DNA from: Harmothoe impar
Taxonomy: Eukaryota > Annelida > Polychaeta > Phyllodocida > Polynoidae
Assembly: GCA_947462335.1 (NCBI GenBank)
Contig: OX381719.1
Location: forward strand, 68,685,534-68,749,533
Direction of reading: 5' to 3'
Length of the DNA: 64,000 nt
The notes under the pieces are model-generated. The model worked only from the letters and a program-made list of their open reading frames with translations. It was not told the DNA's origin and searched no databases. Both the position numbers and the translations under genes were made by a program. Of the stretch, positions 11,284-23,492 are shown piece after piece (the stretch's first letter is position 1; each line of letters begins with the position of its first letter).

Positions 11284-12131
11284 TATGGCTCAACAATTTA
11301 TTTTGCTAAAAGTGAGCCAGAATTTTCGATGAATTGCTGCCCTTTTGGGTGGCGGGGGGTACTTTCGATGAATACTCATCACGGTACCCCTGTCCATGTA
11401 CCAGCACTGTGGTACATGTATTACACTGTGGCAGCACGAGGTACTGACTGCGTATATCGTCCATGCCCCCATTGTACGACCAGGACGAGCCTCAACCAGG
11501 GCAGGTCGAGCTTTGGACGTCAGTCTGACTGCGTATTGTGGAAACTGTTACATAATTAAATAGTATATTCACTACCAAACAACATGGATGAATTCAGCGA
11601 GAATACCGCAGACTGGACGATTAGATGTAACGTGTGCTTGGTTAACTCCAGTAGGGAAGACCATAGACATAATTATAGATATCCGGGACAAATCGATACA
11701 ATTTACGATTCTTTGAATTCATGTATATCAACAATAAGATATAGCTCTACTCAGATACATGTAAACTAATAAGATATACTTGTGGAGGTGTGCCAGGACC
11801 CCCATATAATGTTAGGTCTCTTTAATCAAACCCACTCTATGGCTTATATAATTTGTCAAAGTTAGGGGTGTGGCCTATACGTGACTATTGCTTATACGCG
11901 AGGTTTTACGGTACCCATATGTACATCTATTGGGGGGGGGGGGGGGTTCTACCCGTATGCTGTATAGATATCACCTGGACCTTGTCGGGGGGGGGGGGGG
12001 GGGGTGTACCACAACTGTCATGGACATTACTCAGTGAGTTACCACAGTGTGAACACACATGGGGTTCACGTATGGTAGTTATTGATCTGCTGGCACTCGT
12101 CAAAATAAAGGGTTCTTGGTCATTTGAGGTA
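11284..12131. other. intron sequence with poly-G and GCTTATA repeats
   Basis: Two G-runs (11934-11946, 11988-12004) and fragments of the dispersed GGCTTATA..GGTTTTACGGTAC family (11850-11915). No convincing gene; frames at 11278-11769 lack family resemblance. Confidence 0.55.
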
Positions 12132-12341
12132 CCGTAAAACCTTGCGTATAAGCCTAACTCACGTATCAGCTGCACCTAGACGTAGGGCCGATCCCATAAG
12201 CCGCAGCAGGATCTGATTATATTGATTTAGTACCGTAGTATACATCTTAAAACCAGCGTACCAGCCGCACCCCCACTGAGAGCACACAAAAGGGATATGT
12301 GACTCGTGTACCAGCTGCAGCTTCTACACAAGGTTTTACGG
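12132..12341. mobile_element. TA-flanked MITE with CCGTAAAACC ends
   Basis: Inverted termini CCGTAAAACCTTG and CAAGGTTTTACGG are flanked by TA on both sides (12130-12131, 12342-12343). It is about 210 bp with no coding capacity. The TA target and CNGTAAAAYC-type ends suggest a Tc1/mariner-pogo-group non-autonomous element (inference). Confidence 0.7.
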
Positions 12342-13080
12342 TACTCAGAATTAGGACGACACAAGTAGAGGGTAAACCCACTAAGCCACACGCAGCACTT
12401 TAATGTGGTTTGTCGTTAATAGGATTTACATATAGCCACACTGCATGTGTGCATGCGTGTAGCCCTGATGGAAGGCCAGCCAGGTTCACTAATAAAACTT
12501 AAAAAGTGGCTATGATAAGACCCCTGGTGCGGCTTATATGATGTGTCAAGGTTGGGGGTGGGGAGTGAGTTTGGCTTATAGCGAACAAATGGGTGGAAAC
12601 TTGTTCCTGTGAGCATCATATATATGCGCTGACACAAGCACTTCTCGTGAAAGTTGGTTCTGCTCGTCATCATTGTGTGTGTGAGTGTGGTAACCAGCTA
12701 AATGGTGTATGAAATCCTGATGTCAGAACTAACACGACAGCACATGTATATGGAGCCACCAGAATTATCACCCTACAGGACACTTTAAAGCGGTGGTTAT
12801 CTTATCGGCCGGTGTGAAGTGTATAGATAAGGCTGCAGTGAACTCCACACAGATTAAACCTCACTCACAACACACGGCGCGGTATCAAACATTAACCCTT
12901 TAAGGGCCGCAAAGTGCTTTAATTCACCATGTGCTTCGTTATCATGATGCATGAATGCAGGACCGCCATGTTACTCACCAGTGCTGCATTTATGCATCAT
13001 GCCAACAATACAGTGGTGGTCAATACACTAATATCACGTTGGCATGATGCACTACTGAAGTGCCGGTGTGACTCTTTCAT

Positions 13081-13862
13081 GCTGCATTCATGCATCATGA
13101 AAGTCCTCTGTAAAGGGCTGCATTCATGCATCATGAAAGTCCTCTGTAAAGTGCTGCATTCATGCATCATGAAAGTCCTCTGTAAAGGGCTGCATTCATG
13201 CATCATGAAAGTCCTCTGTAAAGGGCTGCATTCATGCATCATGAAAGTTCTCTGTAAAGGGCTGCATTCATGCATCATGAAAGTCCTCTGTAAAGGGCTG
13301 CATTCATGCATCATGAAAGTCCTCTGTAAAGGGCTGCATTCATGCATCATGAAAGTCCTCTGTAAAGGGCTGCATTCATGCATCATGAAAGTCCTCTGTA
13401 AAGGGCTGCATTCATGCATCATGAAAGTCCTCTGTAAAGGGCTGCATTCATGCATCATGAAAGTCCTCTGTAAAGGGCTGCATTCATGCATCATGAAAGT
13501 CCTCTGTAAAGGGCTGCATTCATGCATCATGAAAGTCCTCTGTAAAGGGCTGCATTCATGCATCATGAAAGTCCTCTGTAAAGGGCTGCATTCATGCATC
13601 ATGAAGTCCTCTGTAAAGGGCTGCATTCATGCATCATGAAAGTCCTCTGTAAAGGGCTGCATTCATGCATTATGAAAGTCCTCTGTAAAGGGCTGCATTC
13701 ATGCATCATGAAGTCCTCTGTAAAGGGCTGCATTCATGCATCATGAAAGTCCTCTGTAAAGGGCTGCATTCATGCATCATGAAAGTCTTCAGGCTGTCGT
13801 AAAGGGCTGCATTCATGCATCATGAGAGTCCTCTGTAAAGTGCTGCATTCATGCATCATGAA
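13081..13862. repeat. 36-bp minisatellite (CTGCATTCATGCATCATGAA unit)
   Basis: About 21 nearly identical 36-bp units; a few lack one A or carry AAAGT/AAGT changes, and the right end degenerates. Because 36 is a multiple of three and the unit has no stops, both strands show 200-codon frames with a 12-residue period. These are not genes. The unit's GCATTCATGCATCATG core occurs singly elsewhere in the window. Confidence 0.95.
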
Positions 13863-13944
13863 GTTATCAGGCTGTCTGTTAAGGTCTACCAGTCACTGTG
13901 AAGCCTGTTCTAGACTACCAGATGTGGCTGTATATCTGTAATAG

Positions 13945-14040
13945 GGCCAATAAAAAGGACTGTTTCAGGTAACATGGTAAGGAAATGTAGGGTAGGGAGG
14001 ACAGATTTTTTTAAAAACTTTTATTTTTATTTTTTAAACA
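13945..14040. mobile_element. half-copy of the GGCC/GTTTCAGGTAAC MITE
   Basis: The left-end sequence GGCCAATAAAAAGGAC, TGTTTCAGGTAACATGG and TAGGGTAGGGAGGACAG.TTTTTT matches the MITE family at 27177. No mirrored right end was found before the next unique sequence. Confidence 0.5.
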
Positions 14041-14634
14041 TGAAAGTACTAGCCAGCCTCTCCGAAGCCTCTCCTAGTGTTGGTAGTCTGATTAGGTTGT
14101 CTATTGTAAGCTCATTTTACCTCACTTTGCCTCAAGTGTTTAAAAGGGGGAGGGGTGCTGAAGACTTTTGACGAGGGGCACGAAATATTGAAATATTCTG
14201 CACGCTCTAGAAAAAATGTGCGTGGCGACTCCGTGCAAAATATTGATTAATGAACACTGGCTAACCCGGAGAGAGACCACATACAGCAGAACATACACAT
14301 GGGGGGGGGGGGGGGGGTCCTTTGTTCCTGGGCCCTCAGCACACGTGTGTAGGTGTGGGTGTGTGGGGGGGGGGGGGGGGGGTAGATTATCAGCATAATG
14401 AGACTAATGATGAGGGTGCTGCTGGTACTGCAGGGTAGCAGGTCACTAGTACACAGCTCTGGTACAGTGGTAGGCGTCCTGCCCTGCTACACTGATATAT
14501 TTCAGGCTGTTCATTTATTTTCTCGGACTGTTGAAACTGTCTCATTTGTCTTACAAAGAGGACTTAAATAAATTTATGTATATAATATATGGCCACTGAA
14601 TCTCTGTGCACATTTTTGAATCATTTGTTGTCTA
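14041..14634. other. intron sequence with two poly-G tracts
   Basis: G-runs at about 14300-14317 and 14366-14382, the second after TGTGGGTGTG. Nothing else recognised. Confidence 0.5.
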
Positions 14635-14872
14635 GGTCTAAAAAAAAGAAGTTGTGTTCGGGTAACATGGCAAAAAAATAGAGCGTCGGTAGGTCGGAAT
14701 TTTAATTTTTTTACATTTCTTTTGGGGTAAAAGGTGAATTTTAGGAGTAATAACACCAAAAATGTCCTAATAATTACAAAAATTACAAAAATGTCCCCCC
14801 AAAAAATATGGGTCGGCCCCACAAACGGAGGGTCAGTCGGTATACCGGAACACAACTTCTTTTTAGAAGGCC
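14635..14872. mobile_element. MITE of the GGCC...GTTTCAGGTWAC family (diverged copy)
   Basis: Inverted ends: GGTCTAAAAAAAAGAAGTTG followed by TGTTCGGGTAAC on the left, and CCGGAACACAACTTCTTTTT then AGAAGGCC on the right. Flanks are CTA (left) and TTA (right), compatible with a decayed TWA-type 3-bp duplication. Confidence 0.6.
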
Positions 14873-15402
14873 TTACGTACAAACCGGGGTACAAACTGGA
14901 GTAGCACCACTAGTATATGTAGGTGTTATGTTGGTGAGTGGTACGGTGGTGTGGTGCTGGCGGCCGGGTCACCCCGTTATAAGGCCTCAGTTAGAGTCAT
15001 GTTCAGTACACCCCATGTCATGTACATGTCACACTGCTACACACTGCATGGACACTGGGAGGGTGTGGGGGTGGGGGGGGGGGGGTGTATCACTCCCAAC
15101 AGCTAGAGTCATATCTAGTGACAAGTCAATATGTCCCATTGATGACTGGTCCTCTATGTAAGTCAATGCTCTGATTTATTATGTATAGCCAACCCTGTAT
15201 AGATACACAGACATGTCTGATGAAACAGCTGATTTCACATTATTTCTTTAATAAGGGTCGTCTGCCTGGATTATAATAGAATATCTATCCTATTTATGAA
15301 CCATATATATGATTGAAAATAAGTGAACTGAAATGCTCAAAAAGTGTATCACACATTTTGGTATTCTGTCTTTATTGTTGACACATGAGTTGTCACTACG
15401 GA
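14873..15402. other. intron sequence before the 21-bp array
   Basis: Unique sequence with a poly-G run at about 15068-15086. No gene recognised. Confidence 0.5.
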
Positions 15403-18232
15403 CTGACGGGGCCCCGTGTGACACCGACACGGCTCCATGTGTCACCGACCGGGCCCCGTGTGTCACCGACTGGGCCCCGCGTGACACTGACTGGGCCCCG
15501 TGTGTCACCGACTGGGCTCCGTGTGACACCGACTGGGCCCCGTGTGTCACCGACCGGGCCCCGTGTGTCACCGACCGGGCCCCTTTTGACACCGACTGGG
15601 CCCCGTGTGACACCGACTGGGCCCCGTGTCACCGACTGAGCCCCGTGTGTCACCGACTGGGCCCCGTGTGACACCGACTGGGCCCCGTGTGACACCGACT
15701 GGGCCCCTGTCACTGACTGGGCCCCGTGTGTCACCGACTGGGCCCCGTGTGTCACCGACTGGGCCCGGGTGTGTCACCGACTGGGCCCCGTGTGACACCA
15801 ACCGGGCCCCGTGTGTCACAGACTGGGCCCAGTGTGTCACCGACTGGGCCCCGTGTGACACCGACTGGGCCCCATGTGACACCGACTGGGCCCCGCGTGT
15901 CAATGACTGGGCCCCGTGTGACACCGACTGGGCCCCGTGTGACACTGACTGGGCCCCGTGTGACACCGACTGGGCCCCGTGTGACACCGACTGGGCCCCG
16001 TGTGACACCGACTGGGCCCCGTGTGACACCGACCGGGCCCCGTGTGACACCGACCGGGCCCCGCGTGACACCGACCGGGCCCCGTCGGACACCGACCGGG
16101 CCCCGTGTGTCACCGACCAGGCCCCTTTTGACACCGACCGGGCCCCGCGTGACACCGACTGGGCCCCATGTGACACCGACCGGGCCCCGTGTGTCACCGA
16201 CCAGGCCCCTTTTGACACCGACTGGGCCCCGAGTGACACCGACTGGACCCCTTTTGACACCAACTGGGCCCCGTGTGACACTGACTGGGCCCCGTGTGGC
16301 ACCGACTGAGCCCCGTGTGTCACCGACTGGGCCCCGTGTGACACCGACTGGGCCCCGTGTGACACTGACTGGGCCCCGTGTGTCACCGACCGGGCCCCTT
16401 GTGACACTGACTGGGCCCCTTGTGACACCGACTGGACCCCTTTTGACACCAACTGGGCCCCGTGTGACACCGACTGGGCCCCGTGTCACCGACTGGGCCC
16501 CGTGTGTCAATGACTGGGCCCCGTGTGCCACCGACTGGGCCCCGTGTGACACCGACTGGGCCCCGCGTGACACCGACTGGGCCCCGTGTGACACCGACTG
16601 GGCCCCTGTCACTGACTGGGCCCCGTGTGACACCGACTGGGCCCGGTGTGTCACCGACTGGGCCCGGGTGTGTCACCGACTGGGCCCCGTGTGACACCAA
16701 CCGGGCCCCGTGTGTCACAGACTGGGCCCAGTGTGTCACCGACTGGGCCCCGTGTGACACCGACTGGGCCCCGTGTGACACCGACTGGGCCCCGCGTGTC
16801 AATGACTGGGCCCCGTGTGCCATCGACTGGGCCCCGTGTGACACCGACTGGGCCCCGTGTGACACTGACTGGGCCCCGTGTGACACCGACTGGGCCCCGT
16901 GTGACACCGACTGGGCCCCGTGTGACACCGACTGGGCCCCGTGTGACACCGACCGGGCCCCGTGTGACACCGACCGGGCCCCGTGTGACACCGACTGGGC
17001 CCCGCGTGTCAATGACTGGGCCCCGTGTGCCATCGACTGGGCCCCGTGTGACACCGACTGGGCCCCGTGTGACACTGACTGGGCCCCGTGTGACACCGAC
17101 TGGGCCCCGTGTGACACCGACTGGGCCCCGTGTGACACCGACCGGGCCCCGTGTGACACCGACCGGGCCCCGCGTGACACCGACCGGGCCCCGTCGGACA
17201 CCGACCGGGCCCCGTGTGACACCGACTGGGCCCCGCGTGTCAATGACCGGGCCACGTGTGCCACCGACTGGGCCCCGTGTGACACCGACTGGGCCCCGTG
17301 TGACACCGACTGGGCCCCGTGTGACACCGACTGGGCCCCGTGTGACACCGACTGGGCCCCGTGTGACACCGACCGGGCCCCGCGTGACACCGACCGGGCC
17401 CCGTGTGACACCGACTGGGCCCCTTGTGACACCGACTGGGCCCCGTGTGACACCGACCGGGCCCCATGTGACACCGACCGGGCCCCGCGTGACACCGATT
17501 GGGCCCCATGTGTCACCGACTGGGCCCCGTGTCACACCGACTGGGCCCCGCGTCACACCGACTGGGCCCCGCGTCACACCGACTGGGCCCCGTGTGTCAC
17601 CGACTGGGCCCCGTGTGACACCGACTGGGCCCCGTGTGTCACCGACTGGGCCCTGTGTGACACCGTCCGGGCCCAGCGTCACACCGACTGGGCCCCGTGT
17701 GACACCGACTGGGCCCCGTGTGTCACTGACTGGGCCCCGTGTGACACCGACCAGGCCCTGTGTGACACCGTCCAGGCCCAGCGTCACACCGACTGGGCCC
17801 CGTGTAACACCGAGGGCCCCATGTGTCACCGACCGGGCTCCGTGTGTCACCGACTGGGCCCCGTGTGCCACCGACTGGGCCCCGTGTGACACCGACTGGG
17901 CCCCATGTGACACCGACTGGGCCCCATGTGACACCGACCGGGCCCCGTGTGTCACCGACCAGGCCCCTTTTGACACCGACTGGGCCCCGAGTGACACCGA
18001 CTGGACCCCTTTTGACACCGACTGGGCTCCGTGTGACACCGACTGGGCTCCGTGTGACACCGACTGGGCTCCGTGTGACACCGACTGGGCCCCGCGTGAC
18101 ACCGACTGGGCCCCGTGTGACACCGACTGAGCCCCGAGTGTCACCGACTGGGCCCTGTGTGACACCGACTGGGGCCCGTGTGACACCGACTGGGCCCCGT
18201 GTGGCACTGACTGGGCCCCGCGTGACTGACAG
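15403..18232. repeat. 21-bp GC-rich minisatellite (~134 copies)
   Basis: Tandem 21-bp units of the form GCCCCGTGTGACACCGACTGG, with GTGTC, CCGGG, TTTTG and 3-bp deletion variants. Each unit carries GGGCCC. A 21-nt period keeps every frame in register, and most frames lack stops, so ORFs up to 531 codons appear on both strands (TDWAPCD, GAQSVSH, GVTRGPV repeats). I interpret these as non-genic. Higher-order blocks are visible: about 15.7-16.0, 16.6-16.95 and 17.0-17.2 kb repeat the same order of variants. Confidence 0.97.
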
Positions 18233-19479
18233 CAGTGAGCAGACACAGAGGTATTAGGGGAGGAGAGGGGGGGTGTGGTGCTGACCTAATCACGGTGTGA
18301 TTGTTATTAGTCCCTGAGGGGATTAAGTCCACCCAGACCTGACCCCCCCGCTCATGCATCACGTCCAGCCTGCAATACAGGCTATAATGGGGTTGATGTA
18401 TTAAATGGTCGGCATGATGCAGCACCGACAAGCTACTAACCAGCATTGTTGGTGCATCATGCCGTCACATGGAGAAAGCTGTACAGCATCATGCCGTCCT
18501 GCAGGGGTTAACGAAAGTATAGGTGTCATGATTTGAAAACAAACAAATACAGATAAAACCATATCTCTACTATTAGTACTTAGGCCACGGTACAAAGTCC
18601 TATCAGACGGTTATCAGGGCTGCATAGTGCTTTATACATCATTATCTGTGTCAGCATGATGCATGAAGGCTGCCTTGACATGTATCTCGTCAGTTAAGGT
18701 TGATCGCTACTCTTAACGTTTCATCCATAGAATTTCCTAATTTTTTGCCTTATGGTAGTTTAGATCATTAGAAAATAGAAAATGGAAAAAAATAGGGGGG
18801 GTCCCGAGCTACTTTTTTTATTACAGATTTAAAAAAAAAAAAAAGTATTTTCTATTTTTGGCAAAAAAAAAAAACCACCAAAAATTGTGAAATTTTCACG
18901 ATTTTTTTTCTTAGAGAACTACTGCCCACATCAATGTTATTGGCTTTGGGACCTTGTCCCCAAAGCCATTGACACCACACAGAGAGAGTTGGAAAAAGTA
19001 GCAAGAAATGACTAGCATAGGTCCCCTTGTTCATTGTTAAATTAAGCCCTAGCTGGCCCTTAAACATTGCCTAGGACTGGTATTGTGTCCTTGCAGGTGT
19101 GTGCAAGACTAATTTAATCTAGATCTGGTTTTCAGTTACTGCATGTAGTACCAGTGTACCTTGTGGTAAGGCCTAGACATCTTGTGAACAGCCATATTTT
19201 GAGTTCTCTAATGTGGCTGTCAATGGCAAGGATAGGTACCAGCCTAATAACTATTGACTCCTATGTCAAGCCAAGCTGTCAATGTCAATGCCAATTCCCA
19301 TACTATGCACATACAGGACCTGTACTAGAAGTTGAGTGGTCCAGGGTGGCTCTTGAAATCGCTCAAGCCCGCCCAAAGACAAACTGTGAAGTCCAACATG
19401 ATTACCCCTCCCCACCCCACACACACATGCAAGAAACCACATGCAACAACCCTAAAATAATATGTTGCCAACACAAGTC

Positions 19480-19782
19480 CTCCTTATGTCCCCTCCTTCT
19501 CCTCCCTGTGCCCCCTCCTCCTCCTCCCTGTGCCCTCTCCTCCTCCTGCTCCCTCTGCCCTCTCCTCCCTCTGCCCTCTCCTCCTTCCTCTGCCCTCTCC
19601 TACTACCCCATCTTTCCACTCCTCCCCACTCTACCCCATTTTCCTCCTTCCTGTTACCTACTCCCCCTCTGCCCCCTCCTCCTCCCTCTGCCCTCCCTTC
19701 TCCCTCTGCCCCCTCCTCCTCCCTCTGCCCTCCCTTCTCCCTCTGCCCCCTCCTCCTCCCTCTGCCCCTCCCTCTGGCTGCC
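19480..19782. repeat. polypyrimidine (CCCTCTGCCCCCTCCTCCTC) tract
   Basis: About 300 nt of nearly pure C/T on the plus strand, formed from irregular repeats of CTCCTCCCTCTGCCC. It is a mirror-like homopurine-homopyrimidine tract of the kind that can form triplex DNA. Reading frames (Pro/Ser/Leu-only) are low-complexity artefacts. Confidence 0.85.
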
Positions 19783-20445
19783 AAGATGGCTGTCGAAAAC
19801 TCAAGATTGTCTGATTTCCTTGTGTGATAAATGGATAATAGGGTTTTCTAGGATGTAGAATCCATTTTCAGGCTAAGATTTTCAGTCCGGAAAATTTCCA
19901 AGATGGCTGCCAAGATGGCCACCAAAAACTCAAAATTGTCTGATTTCCTTGTGTGATACATGGATAGTAGGGTATTCTGGGATGCAGAATCCATTTTCAT
20001 GCTCAGATTTTCAATCCGGGAAATTTCCAAGATGGCTGCCAAGATGGGCGCCAAAAACTCAAGATTGTCTGATTTCCTTGTGTGATACATTGAATAATAG
20101 GGTTTTCTAGGATGTAGAATGCATTTTCAGGCCTAGATTTTCAATCCGGGAAATTTTCAAGATGGCTGCCAAGATGGCCACCAAAAACTCAAAATTGTCT
20201 GATTTCCTTGTGTGATACATGGATTGTAGGGTTTTCTGGGATGCAGAATCCATTTTCATGCTCAGATTTTCAATCCGGGAAATTTCCAAGATGGTTGCCA
20301 AGATGGCCGCCAAAAACTCAAGATTGTCTGATTTCCTTGTGTGATACATGGATAATAGAGTTTTCTAGGATGTAGAATCCATTTTTAGGCTTAGATTTTC
20401 AATCCGGGAAATTTCCAAGATGGCTGCCAAGATGGCCTCCAAAAA
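19783..20445. repeat. 129-bp tandem repeat with AAGATGGC motifs
   Basis: Five copies at about 129-bp spacing (starts near 19783, 19898, 20027, 20157, 20286, last partial at 20415) share CCAAGATGGCTGCCAAGATG, CTGATTTCCTTGTGTGATAC and TTTTCTAGGATGTAGAATCC. Each unit carries two or three AAGATGGC cores, resembling YY1 sites. The array lies inside the TTAA-flanked element. Confidence 0.85.
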
Positions 20446-21354
20446 CTATACCAGCAGCAGTAAAACCAATAAAAATCAAAAAGATTTAGCTAAGTGCATG
20501 TAAGTTAACTGACCATGCAGTATTGCTGCAAACCATCACATATGAATTGCATTAGAACCCTAGACACACCAAAAAGCATAAATCTATGCCCCTTCGTTTT
20601 CTCACCAGTAGTTCATAACAATCCTATAAAACCCAAAGCCACTACGGCTTTGCCGTAAAATCCTTGAATTTGTCCCCTTGTATTTTATATGAATAATCCT
20701 ATATTGTGTCCTTAAATGGGAAAAATAAAATGATGGTCCAAAAATAACCCTTTCATGAAGAAAAAGGGTGGTTTTAGGACAATTTATTAAATTCGATGAT
20801 AAATTTGTCAACAAAATCTTGAAAAATAGCAAAATTAATCCATAGACTTTTTTTTTTACTTTCTCAAAAAATAGCTTAGATCATTTGCGAACATAAAAAA
20901 GTAATTTTGATAGGTGGTCCCGAGCATAATTTTAGGGTTTTGGGCCTTTGAAGTTAAAAAATAGGACAAAAACTGTCTAAATCTCATATTTAAAGGCCCA
21001 AATAATGGGTTAAAGGCCAAGTATCTGGGTAAAAAATGTGCACATCTTATACCACTGGCTGTTTGAAGCACAATGACGAGATTTATATCAATCTCAATAA
21101 TGATTTATTGGTAAATAATTCCAATATTCTAATTTATGTTAAAAGTAGCAAATATCACTAGCTCTAAATATGTCAAATATTTAAAATGAGATAAAATGCT
21201 CAATTTTGCTCGGAATTGTCCAAATTTTGAAAATGACTCAGAGTGTATATATATGTATCCAGTATTGCAATATTAGCTCATTCTGAGAGGTTTAAGCTAT
21301 ATGCGCAGAGAGCTGCGCAGTTATCCATATTCAATGAGTAGCGATCAACCTTAA

Positions 21355-22898
21355 TGAGCCAGTACTGCATTCAAACATGCTGAAAGCATCAAACCAAAAG
21401 CAGTAAGTATGATGCATTCATACAGCACTCACCAGAGCTGCATATGTATCATGTAGACAGTCCAAGTCCTGGACCAAGATGCATTAATTAAAGCAATACC
21501 GTGAAATCTCGTGAATAAGCCTAAATCACCAGCGCGTGTCACAACTTAACCTAATTAACGAGAGAATCCACTCAGCTGGAGGTTGGAGATCAGGCAGTCA
21601 TGGTGATTGGATCTATGATGCCTCATCCGGATCAAGATCGAGTTGTACATTAATATTGACGCATGTTAAATCACCAAGACCAGTGATGGAATGCGGCATG
21701 ACTGAGATAAAACTGTGTCTATTTGTCGTTGGATTTGTTGTTAATTGTCATTAGCTTGGTGGTTATTGATTTCTCTCCATGTGATTGGGGTTACGTAGAG
21801 GCAGGACGATCTGTACACAGCCTCGGCCAGCCTCTATCTCACCATTGTGATAGCCTGGGAGCAGGCAGTCACTCTACCCAAATTGGCAAATACACATCGT
21901 CCAGCTCCCTCTGTCAGTTTAATGTGTCCACAGTCGTCCACACCTAATTACCACTTTGATTGAGACGATAAGCTGTCTGTAGTTTGCGCCACCAAAGTCT
22001 CTGAGATAGACGCCGTTACCTTGGTGACATACATGACACTCCTGGGTGTCGGACTCTAACACCCTATAACTGTGTGTGAGTGAGTGTGTGTGTGGGTGTG
22101 TGTGTGTGTGGGGGGGGGGGGGGGTGTAGACAGTGTCTATTATGCCCGCTGGGTGCCGCCATGATTCCCCCCTGCGTCTCACTGACCTAGATCGGCCACC
22201 ATTGTTGCCGTCAGCAGGCGTCACTCTCCGGCCCCAGGTTTAGTCAGTGTGCTGGGGTGGGCACTGGGACTGTGGTGGAGAGTGACATGAAGGGCGACCT
22301 ACACAAGGAGTGTGTGTGTGTGGGGGAGGGGGGGGGGTCTATTGCTCTATTCTGTGCTGCTGCGGCCCCTTTGTCACTGGGACACTAACCATCCCCCGTA
22401 CACTGATGGCTCTAGCAGCCACGGGTCACCTCAAATCTCACACTCTGCACTCCAGCAAGGCCGAGCAAAATACAGTTTGTGTTTCAGGTATTAAACATGC
22501 TGAAAAACACACTTTTTCTCAAGACGCTGAATCTGTATGTTATAAACATGCTTTTGATTAAAAAATGATTAATTTAGCTCGGCCTGAAGGCTGCAGCTCA
22601 GATGGAGGTCAGCCAGGTTTCTGTAACCACGGCACGGCGTCCTGCCCCGCGTCCTGCCAAATACCTTCATGATCCAAGAGGGATCCAACTCTCTTTCAGA
22701 CCAATATCTCAAATACGCCACATTAGGGCACTTTGACCCTTTAAGGGCCGCATAGTGCTTTGATAAACTATGATTGTCAAGATGGGTGAGCCCTGGTGAG
22801 AGCTGCATTCATGCATCATGCCGACCCTTCATGCGTCATGATGTGTAAGCCCTGAGAGAGCGGCATTATGTTGCCTGTATGTTGCGTACAACCAATTA
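21355..22898. other. intron sequence with dispersed repeat fragments
   Basis: Contains fragments of the GCATTCATGCATCATG family (21367, 21430, 22800), a left end of a TACCGTGAAATCTCG element (21498), GT/G-run tracts at 22076-22124 and 22310-22335, and an ACCCTTTAAGGGCCGCATAG block at 22736. No gene recognised. Confidence 0.55.
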
Positions 22899-23492
22899 GG
22901 GTAGATTCACCATGAGTCGGACACATACCCTAAGACGGACAGTGACATATGAGGTTATTTATGTACAATACAACTTCTAGTGTTAGTTTAATGGAAAGAA
23001 TAACACTTGAACTTAAGGCCACTCAAAAAAAAAAGCTGGTTTCTCATCACCGCGCGCATCATGAAAATCATGATTTGGGGAAAACTTTTTTTTTAATTTT
23101 GTATATTTTTAATGAAAAAATGTGTTAAATATTGAGAAATATTGTCATATTTGGTATCAAATTAAAGCTTATACTGTCAGTAATGCAGTGGCCTAGGAAT
23201 ATCTTCCATTTTCCAACTTCTGTAAATTAATAAACACTTAAATACTTAAGTGTGAAATTTGTTCGCGGAAAGTCTACATTTTCCTATACATTTTGGCCCC
23301 TCAGTTAAAAAAAAAAAAAGATTAAATAAAAAACGCCCTCATCATATTTTTCAGTGCTTGGTGATGAGAAACCAGATTTTTTTTTTGAGTGGCCTAACCA
23401 TTGTTCACAAATAAAGAGCTTAAAATGCTTGAATAATCACAAAATCAAGTGTCTGTCTAAGGGTATGTGTCCGACTCTAGGTGAATCTACCC
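22899..23492. mobile_element. TA-flanked MITE (outer), interrupted by a second MITE
   Basis: About 45-bp inverted termini: GGGTAGATTCACC..GAGTCGG and ACACATACCCT.AGAC.GAC, about 90% matched at the right end. TA lies on both sides (22897-22898, 23493-23494). Removing the nested element at 23017-23394 leaves an element of about 213 bp. Confidence 0.8.
23017..23394. mobile_element. Harbinger-like MITE (inner, TAA duplication)
   Basis: About 35-bp inverted termini GGCCACTCAAAAAAAAAA and CTGGTTTCTCATCACC with one mismatch, flanked by TAA on both sides (23014-23016, 23395-23397). A 3-bp TWA duplication is typical of PIF/Harbinger elements. Non-coding; it inserted into the older element at 22899-23492. 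Confidence 0.8.

Larger units (their letters stand above)
18698..21350. mobile_element. 2.65-kb non-autonomous DNA transposon flanked by TTAA
   Basis: The 15-bp inverted termini GGTTGATCGCTACTC (18698-18712) and GAGTAGCGATCAACC (21336-21350) are each flanked by TTAA (18694-18697, 21351-21354), the target duplication typical of piggyBac-type insertion. No transposase frame is visible inside. The interior holds poly-A/T tracts, a pyrimidine-rich tract (19480-19782) and a 129-bp tandem array (19783-20445). Short terminal repeats could occur by chance, but paired TTAA duplications make an element likely. Confidence 0.65.

Noticed and set aside
15290..18257. Overlapping ORFs up to 531 codons in several frames
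   Set aside because: All arise from the 21-bp period; several frames on both strands are open at once, which argues against any being a gene.
19085..19105. TCCTTGCAG|GTGTGT as ratchet point
   Set aside because: The donor half is weak and it lies inside a transposon-like element.
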